64,000 nt of DNA from Lingula anatina (lineage: Eukaryota; Brachiopoda; Lingulata; Lingulida; Lingulidae). Of the stretch, positions 58,176 through 64,000 are shown in pieces; the stretch's first letter is position 1, and each line of letters opens with the position of its first letter. Made by a program: the position numbers and the translations under genes. Location of the stretch: contig NW_019775181.1 in the NCBI RefSeq assembly GCF_001039355.2, forward strand, positions 84,408 to 148,407, written 5' to 3'. The notes below the pieces were generated by a model, which had not been told where the DNA came from, ran no database searches, and saw nothing but the letters and a program-made list of their open reading frames with translations.

Positions 58176-60033
58176 AAAATAAAAATGTAGTCGTTGTTGG
58201 TTAGTTAGTGAATTANAAAAAAAAAAAAAAAAAAAAAGCACTGTGGACTACAAGCTGCTGTTTGGGCGGACTTCATAGATAATCCAGTCTTGCCACTCAG
58301 ACTCCTATACAAGTGGCTTTACTGTATGGTCGGTTAAGGGCAATAGAGGAGAACTGAAGCACTGAAAGTAGAGATTCTAGCGATCTGCTTGCCTCGTAAA
58401 AGTCGCAGACATGAGAAATGTTAAAATGTATACTGTACGAATGAAAATGAAAATTTCCAATTTCTGTGTCTATATATCCTGCAAATCTACTTATCTTTCC
58501 CAGTTTTGATTTTAAAAACTCTAACCCCCCTCATATAAAACTACCTGATGTCGACAGTTACTTCTGAAGTGAACAGAAAGACATGATGTTCTAAAGGCCT
58601 GGCCAGTCAGTTATTTAGAACTAAATCATTATATTAAAGTGGAATAAAACATCAAATCCAAGTGCAGGGACGGATAAAGAAATATGGTTCGCGAGTAGCA
58701 GAAATTGCTTTTATTCCCGAAGAAAATTCATTTGGCGGCTTTATCCCGTATAGAGTACACTCAAACTTTGATAAAATTTTCGTGCAGACTGACTGTGCGC
58801 GTGTACTTGTAAACTGTGTATATCACATGAAAACGGGTTGAAATCGTATCCAATAAGATTTTATTACAACCCTACCAATCCCATCCACGGTCTAGTGTAC
58901 CCAAAGGGAAGTCAGACTATGCACCTAGCTCCCTAATCGCAGACCTTTAATACATTGAATACACAAGACGCCGTACCGGTATAAAAAGCAAACAAACAAT
59001 GGCTTTCTGTGCACGAACCTGGCTGTGTACAAAACATAAACATCACCCGATAAAGCTTTCCGTTCAGCTCAGTGTATGGTGACTGTATTGCGAGTGGGGA
59101 CTGGCCTTGGCAATCCACCTTGGTGTTGTTTTGTCAACAGAAACAGCTCTGCAAATATTAATGACAAACCACTCAAACGCTTTCATAACATAATCATGTA
59201 TTGCATTTAACACCCCACCCCGTTCCTGAAGCTCCATTCTAACACCCGTCCCCTTCGAAGTCATTTTCTACTTTAATGGCGTTTGCGTTTAAATGAACGG
59301 TTCGCGTGTGTGGAATCTAGCCGGGAATCCGCCCTGTGGAGCCCTGCGTTGCTGTCCCTTGGTTGCATTTGATCATTCGAAGTAGCAGCATCGTGGCAGT
59401 GTTAAAATAGGTTGTTAAACCAGGTATACAGTGTATCTGCAGCTGTGGACACGCGCGCCTGCTGCTCAGTTATATCAGGGTGGAGCTAGCCATGATAAAG
59501 CGGGTGCTACATTATATCGGAAATATGCATGAAGAGCGGGAACAGCTCTGGACACATGTACTCTGACACAGTACGTTGTGTGACCAGCTAAATCATTCCG
59601 CTGCCAGAAGGTCAGCCAGAAGGCCTGCCCACAGAGGAATCTCTAGTGTTGGCAGCGACATCACATAATTAAAACATTTACCACCGTGTTGCTATGATTC
59701 AGGCGATCGTGATAGCGGTCTCTGTGTGACAGTGAGGCGTGAACGCGCACAGTGAAATTACAGCAAAATTATAGGTACAACTGAGGCTCAAGGAGGCTCT
59801 TACGCTTCCTAAAAGCGACACGCACGCGAACGTGTCGGACTTACATGTATCACAAAGCACGAGAATGAACGTTTCACAACGACGATGCTAGGATTAAGCA
59901 ACTTAAAGCAGAGAGTCTGGAGAAGTGGTCGAAAAATGCAGTGACCAGGCCTGTCCAGAGAAACTATAGCCACAGGAGAGACCAGAGAGAAACGCTTGTT
60001 TAGACTTCACATGGCCTTTTTATCCATTACGTC

Positions 60034-60915
60034 ATGGCACGTTCGCGTGAAAAGCCGGGGGCGCTCGGGCGCGTAATCACACCACGGATCAGCACCTATG
60101 TAACAACGACAAAAACAACCAGTTACCGGAGCCCCAGTTATACTGCGCGTGGTCTTATGAAAACCGCGGCCGCCGGGCTGTTGAAGAACGCCATGCAAGG
60201 AAGGGTGTATGACAACAATACGTACACTGTGCACGCGGCCAGTGGGCGCACTCTCAGCGCGGACGAAATGGAGTCCGCCATACACAAGGACCACATCGTT
60301 ATCATACCGGTGATAGCGCTGTCAGCGTTCTTAATAGCGTTCTGCTTAAAGTGTTCAGACTGGGTTAAGGAGGACGTGTATTTCAGCGACTACAAGGAGG
60401 ACGCGAAGTACATCGGTCCTCAAAAGAACGTTGCTCACGGATTATTTCATGTTTCTTCTCGGCTTCTCCCAAATATGGCGGCCATGATACAGCCCCCACC
60501 CTGCGCGCCCCAGGACAAGGAGGGGGACACAGACTTCACCGTTAAAGAAATGAAAGATTGCAAAGACTTGCCCAACGGGAGAACACAGAAACAAAATGCA
60601 CATTCAAACCAATGTTCTAGACATGGAAACGCACAGAGAATTTCCAAAGATAAAATAATTAAAGGGACGGGTTTGAAAAAAGAACGCCGGACGACGAACA
60701 CTCCAAGGGACTGCGTTATTGAGATTAAGGCAAACATGTCAACGGAAATGACAGTACAGAAAGTCGATACCTGCACTCAAACGGATTTATCCCATTTATT
60801 GAAAGTTTTTCAGGACTTCTATACAAGAGAAAGCGCTCAGGCGAAGACGGAAAACTGTGCTCACAAACCCGACCCTGATCTTCTTTCACCAGCTGCTCCT
60901 CTGCTCGCTGTGTGA
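60034..60915 (+). CDS. Unrecognised single-pass membrane protein, copy 2
   Basis: Same 293-codon gene as at 55152, also intact. Differences seen: V38A, T141S, and in the tail R to K, S to T, I to M, R to C, Q to H, P to S and K to R, plus several silent changes. The membrane segment, N61 sequon and TQT motif are unchanged. Uninterrupted reading frames in both copies suggest either a recent duplication or two alleles of one locus; the placement around a single-N join favours alleles. Confidence 0.6.
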   Translation: MARSREKPGALGRVITPRISTYVTTTKTTSYRSPSYTARGLMKTAAAGLLKNAMQGRVYDNNTYTVHAASGRTLSADEMESAIHKDHIVIIPVIALSAFLIAFCLKCSDWVKEDVYFSDYKEDAKYIGPQKNVAHGLFHVSSRLLPNMAAMIQPPPCAPQDKEGDTDFTVKEMKDCKDLPNGRTQKQNAHSNQCSRHGNAQRISKDKIIKGTGLKKERRTTNTPRDCVIEIKANMSTEMTVQKVDTCTQTDLSHLLKVFQDFYTRESAQAKTENCAHKPDPDLLSPAAPLLAV

Positions 60916-61723
60916 CTGTAAATATTTGAAATACATTAAAACTTCTCGTGGATTTTTTTTCATAACAGCGCTGCCATTAATAACTGCTGTATAAGAAACT
61001 GCAGTCTTAAAAGAGATTATCTCCGGTACAAAAAATGCTTAGAGTGTATTTGACACGAAAGAGAGAGATCGTTATTGTATAACAAGGTTTAATAGAAAAA
61101 AGTGCACCGTAAAAGGGAGGAGGGGCATTTTTCAGTATAATTGCAGTGGTTCTATTAGTTATCGTTCATAGCTGCAAACAAACCTACGGTTTTGATAAAG
61201 TTGGCATCTTCTCTAGACCACGTTAAATGCAGGCAAGGCTTTAAGTCCCTGTAAAAGTAAATATATATTGTCTAGTTCTTCATATTCCGCACTCTCAGTG
61301 CATGTTTACAATTAATAACAATAAGTCTGGCATATTTTGGGGGGCCCGATTCAGACTAGGGGTAGACATTCTCACCATCTGTGGAAGGACACCGCCCTCT
61401 ACAGGGGCCAGAGGTGCATTTTTCACAAAATATTCACAGCTAGATCTGTTCATGGCAAATTCATGGCATTTTTTCCACTGTAAGACAGAATTTGTACTTG
61501 GACTGTCACTCTGGCCTCTAGTAGAGAGTAGGAGGATACAGTCCAGCTGCCGTATGAAGCTAGCATGAAGAAACAATCTATTTCACCGCCAGACCAGGTT
61601 ACAGTACTTCCCGCCCTGCCTGTGCCACCGGTGCCGCTTGTTGATAAAATAGCACGTCCTCTTGTAAATGTTATTTCCACGTTAAGTCAAAGTAGAAAAG
61701 AAGAGTGTGAAAAATACTTTTTA

Positions 61724-61852
61724 TTCAGTCAACAGCTGATATTGAAATTGTTTAGCATCAACATTTCGATGTCTATCTAGAGCATCATCATCATCAGGGA
61801 ATGAGGCTATCTGGGTGAATAGCCTCTCTTTCAATATTATCTGTTGATTGAA
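61724..61852. repeat. Nested foldback repeat, block copy 2
   Basis: Same inverted arms and inner GAGGCTAT hairpin as at 56868-56996. Confidence 0.8.
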
Positions 61853-62315
61853 GGAAAATTATTTTATTCTTATTTTCGTGTCGCATTTACTGGTTGCGGT
61901 AATGTAGGTATATGGTATAAGGTATATGTCACATTCCAATTTATCTCCTTTAATAAGATCCTCCCTGATGTGAGTCACGGTAGTGACAGTAGACGATAGC
62001 TCATTACAGACTGTGGCTGACGCTGTCTCCCCAGGAATAGTTGTGTAATAATATTGCACAATATTCATCATATAAATGTAGTATTTTACAGAGAGGAAAG
62101 ACATTGGGAGAGGGGGGCGTGCGCACAAATCTGGATTTATACAGATTTACAGATTCAGAAGTTGAATATTTGTTGAAAGCTCATCACATACTGACTAAAA
62201 TCTTTAAAGTGTCTTTTTACACCTAAAAACTCTTACAGAAGAGAATATAAAAATATACATATAATGATTAGATCATTAGAAAATGTCAAAGAATCTGCAG
62301 AGGTTACTTCAACGG

Positions 62316-62422
62316 TGGGGTTGTGTTTAAGGGGAGAGGGGTGGGGTTGTGTTTAAGGGGAGAGGGGTGGGGTTGTGTTTAAGGGGAGAGGGGTGGGGTT
62401 GTGTTTAAGGGGAGAGGGGGCG
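62316..62422. repeat. Four-unit G-rich minisatellite
   Basis: GTGGGGTTGTGTTTAAGGGG plus AGAGGG repeated four times; only one unit in block copy 1 (near 57443-57470). Confidence 0.93.
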
Positions 62423-63184
62423 GGGTGCGGGTAATTCAGTCAGAACATGGGCTTATTTTGATATTATGTTTTGTACGTGCACAATACGTGCGATTTTATT
62501 ATGAACAGTATTGAATATTATGTACATATATTGCACAAATGAATGTAAATAAAAAGATAAATAAATTAATATAGGCTATCAACTTTCAACAAAAGCAAGT
62601 CCACAGTAGACAAGGTATATTTGCGAACAACAACTATATATGGTTTACGGTTACCAGATCGCACAAAGTCAGCTCTCAATTATGGTGTAGTACAGAGACG
62701 CAAGTTTGACCGATGATCGGTCCATAGAGGTCTAGTGTGATAGGACACCTTGGTCTGCAAGCCACCACTTCCCTTTATACATTAACCTGTATCACGTCAT
62801 ACAACAATCAGACGTGTAAGTTACATTCTGGATTATGTTTTGATTCGCCATTATTTTTTATTTTGGCATATGCAATTCTCTTTATTTTTTTGTTGACGCT
62901 GTCTGTGTTTGCGGCTCACTTGCCAAACAAGAAATTTGTGACACGCAAAATTCACTATGGGCTTTGGGATTTCGAAAAAAAACAACAAACAAACAAACAA
63001 AAAACAACAATTAAATAACTAAGTTATCAAGTCAGATTATTGCGTGATGACAGCTTTATCCCCATTGTTACAAATTTTTATTTTATTTTATTTTATTCAT
63101 TTATTTATTTATTTATTTATTTATTCATTTATTTATTATTTTGAAAATAAAGATGTAGTCGTTGTTGGTTAGTTAGTGAATTAT

Positions 63185-64000
63185 CAATATCTCAGGCTGA
63201 GGAAGGTTGGAAGATTCATTAGTTTTATTTCTCTCACACGGACAGCACTGGACAGAACGCAGACAGGAGCAGTCTCTCTCCCCCCCCCCCCTTTCTCTCT
63301 CTCTCTCTCTCTCAATATATGCAATTAAAGAAAATGAACCGACCTTGCCTAGTTCTCCAGATATGTACCAACCTGTTACATTAATTCAGTAAGTAACACC
63401 ACCGCCGTGTCAATCGATATCGCAATGTAATCATAATCACAGATTGCTGCTCGACAAATTAATTTAAGAAACTGTTGGCCATGGTTACGAAATAATAACA
63501 CGCAATTTCGGCGCTTCTACGACCATTCCTAAATTGCCAGTTGCCTTTCTGACGTTCACAATAAGTCTGACAGATATTACCTTTATATTATAATCGGCTA
63601 AGTGCACACTTGGCGGACATGGCATTTCTTGGAGAGCTTTATGATACTTTATGATAGTCTTACTCTTAATAGAGACACAGCTGAAGAGGTCATTCCACAA
63701 ACTAGTGGGCAAGACCATGTGCGGCTATGCTGGCCAAGGCGGGTTTTGGAGGTTAACGTGCACATCTGGACCCGTGGCATATGGTAATATTGACTTAATA
63801 TGAAGGCGGAGGATGAGTCCCTGTGAAAAATCAATTTCCAGATCATGTTCGGCAAAAAATACCTGCACCCCCTTCCCCACATCCCACTTGCACCCCCCCT
63901 CACACACACACACACCCACCCACCACCACACACACACCACCACCACCACACACACCACCACACACACACACACCACCACCACACACACACACACACCACA
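63185..64000. other. Unique flank and terminal CA-rich repeat
   Basis: No gene recognised. C/CT-rich repeats at 63281-63312; from 63895 to the end CA/CACCA repeats, which on the minus strand look like Val/Cys/Trp-rich frames but are low complexity. Confidence 0.7.

Larger units (their letters stand above)
53110..58215 (+). repeat. ~5.1-kb block, copy 1
   Basis: Nearly identical to 58217-63184. It begins with a poly(A) tract and GCACTGTGGACTGCAAG right after the gap and ends at TTAGTGAATTA where the N at 58216 lies; copy 2 runs on past the same point. It differs from copy 2 by a MITE (53761-53978), fewer units of a G-rich minisatellite and scattered substitutions. Confidence 0.93.
58217..63184 (+). 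repeat. ~5.0-kb block, copy 2
   Basis: Second copy of the block at 53110-58215, starting with poly(A) right after the N at 58216. It lacks the MITE, and has four instead of one unit of the ~27-base G-rich repeat at 62316-62420. Confidence 0.93.

Noticed and set aside
57748-63018. Similar ~93-codon plus-strand frames (57748-58032 and 62737-63018) with a hydrophobic segment (PLFFILAYAILLIFLLTLSV)
   Set aside because: Conserved between the blocks but with no ATG start in either, and running into an A-rich tract. They could be a terminal exon, but I found no convincing acceptor or partner exon.
63649-63999. Val/Trp/Cys-rich minus-strand frames at the window end
   Set aside because: Translation of the CA/CACCA repeat.

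Overview
This is nuclear DNA of an animal: AT-rich, with intron-rich genes, GT-AG splice sites, microsatellites, many short inverted-repeat elements and several assembly gaps. The protein set (a GH18 chitinase with a CBM14 domain, plus intron-rich orthologues of vertebrate housekeeping genes) and the repeat style suggest a marine lophotrochozoan, most likely a mollusc. That placement is inference; nothing here fixes the species.

Layout. (1) 1-5.97 kb, + strand: 3' part of TUBGCP5 (gamma-tubulin ring complex). (2) 8.25-11.88 kb, - strand: ZNF706, convergent with TUBGCP5. (3) 12.08-19.1 kb, + strand: RCC1L, divergent from ZNF706 across a short shared promoter. (4) 19.2-24.8 kb, - strand: EEF1D, convergent with RCC1L. 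It has an in-frame stop in its first coding exon and no visible exon for the start of the catalytic domain. (5) 24.98-30.0 kb, + strand: CHRAC1, divergent from EEF1D. (6) 31.2 kb: tRNA-Glu(UUC), - strand. (7) 33.2-42.8 kb, - strand: a cystin-like, predicted N-myristoylated ciliary protein whose first exon is present twice. (8) 46.7-51.9 kb, + strand: a secreted chitinase. (9) 53.1-63.2 kb: two ~5 kb near-identical blocks, each with an intact, unrecognised 293-codon single-pass membrane protein gene. The ends are microsatellite.

The genes do not form one pathway. The first five are housekeeping genes in convergent and divergent pairs; the two divergent promoters both carry a CCGGAAG (ETS-type) motif.

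Two themes run through the window. First, several intronic repeats are copies of an exon/intron junction of the host gene, carrying real-looking decoy splice sites: two places in TUBGCP5 and three in RCC1L, including donor arrays and a 58-bp perfect acceptor duplication. This is the least expected structure I see. Second, single-N joins are repeatedly flanked by direct duplications that stop exactly at the N (31.69, 42.23 and 58.22 kb). Unmerged allelic contigs explain these best, so the cystin first-exon duplication and the 5 kb tandem duplication should be treated as possibly artificial until read depth or long reads are checked.
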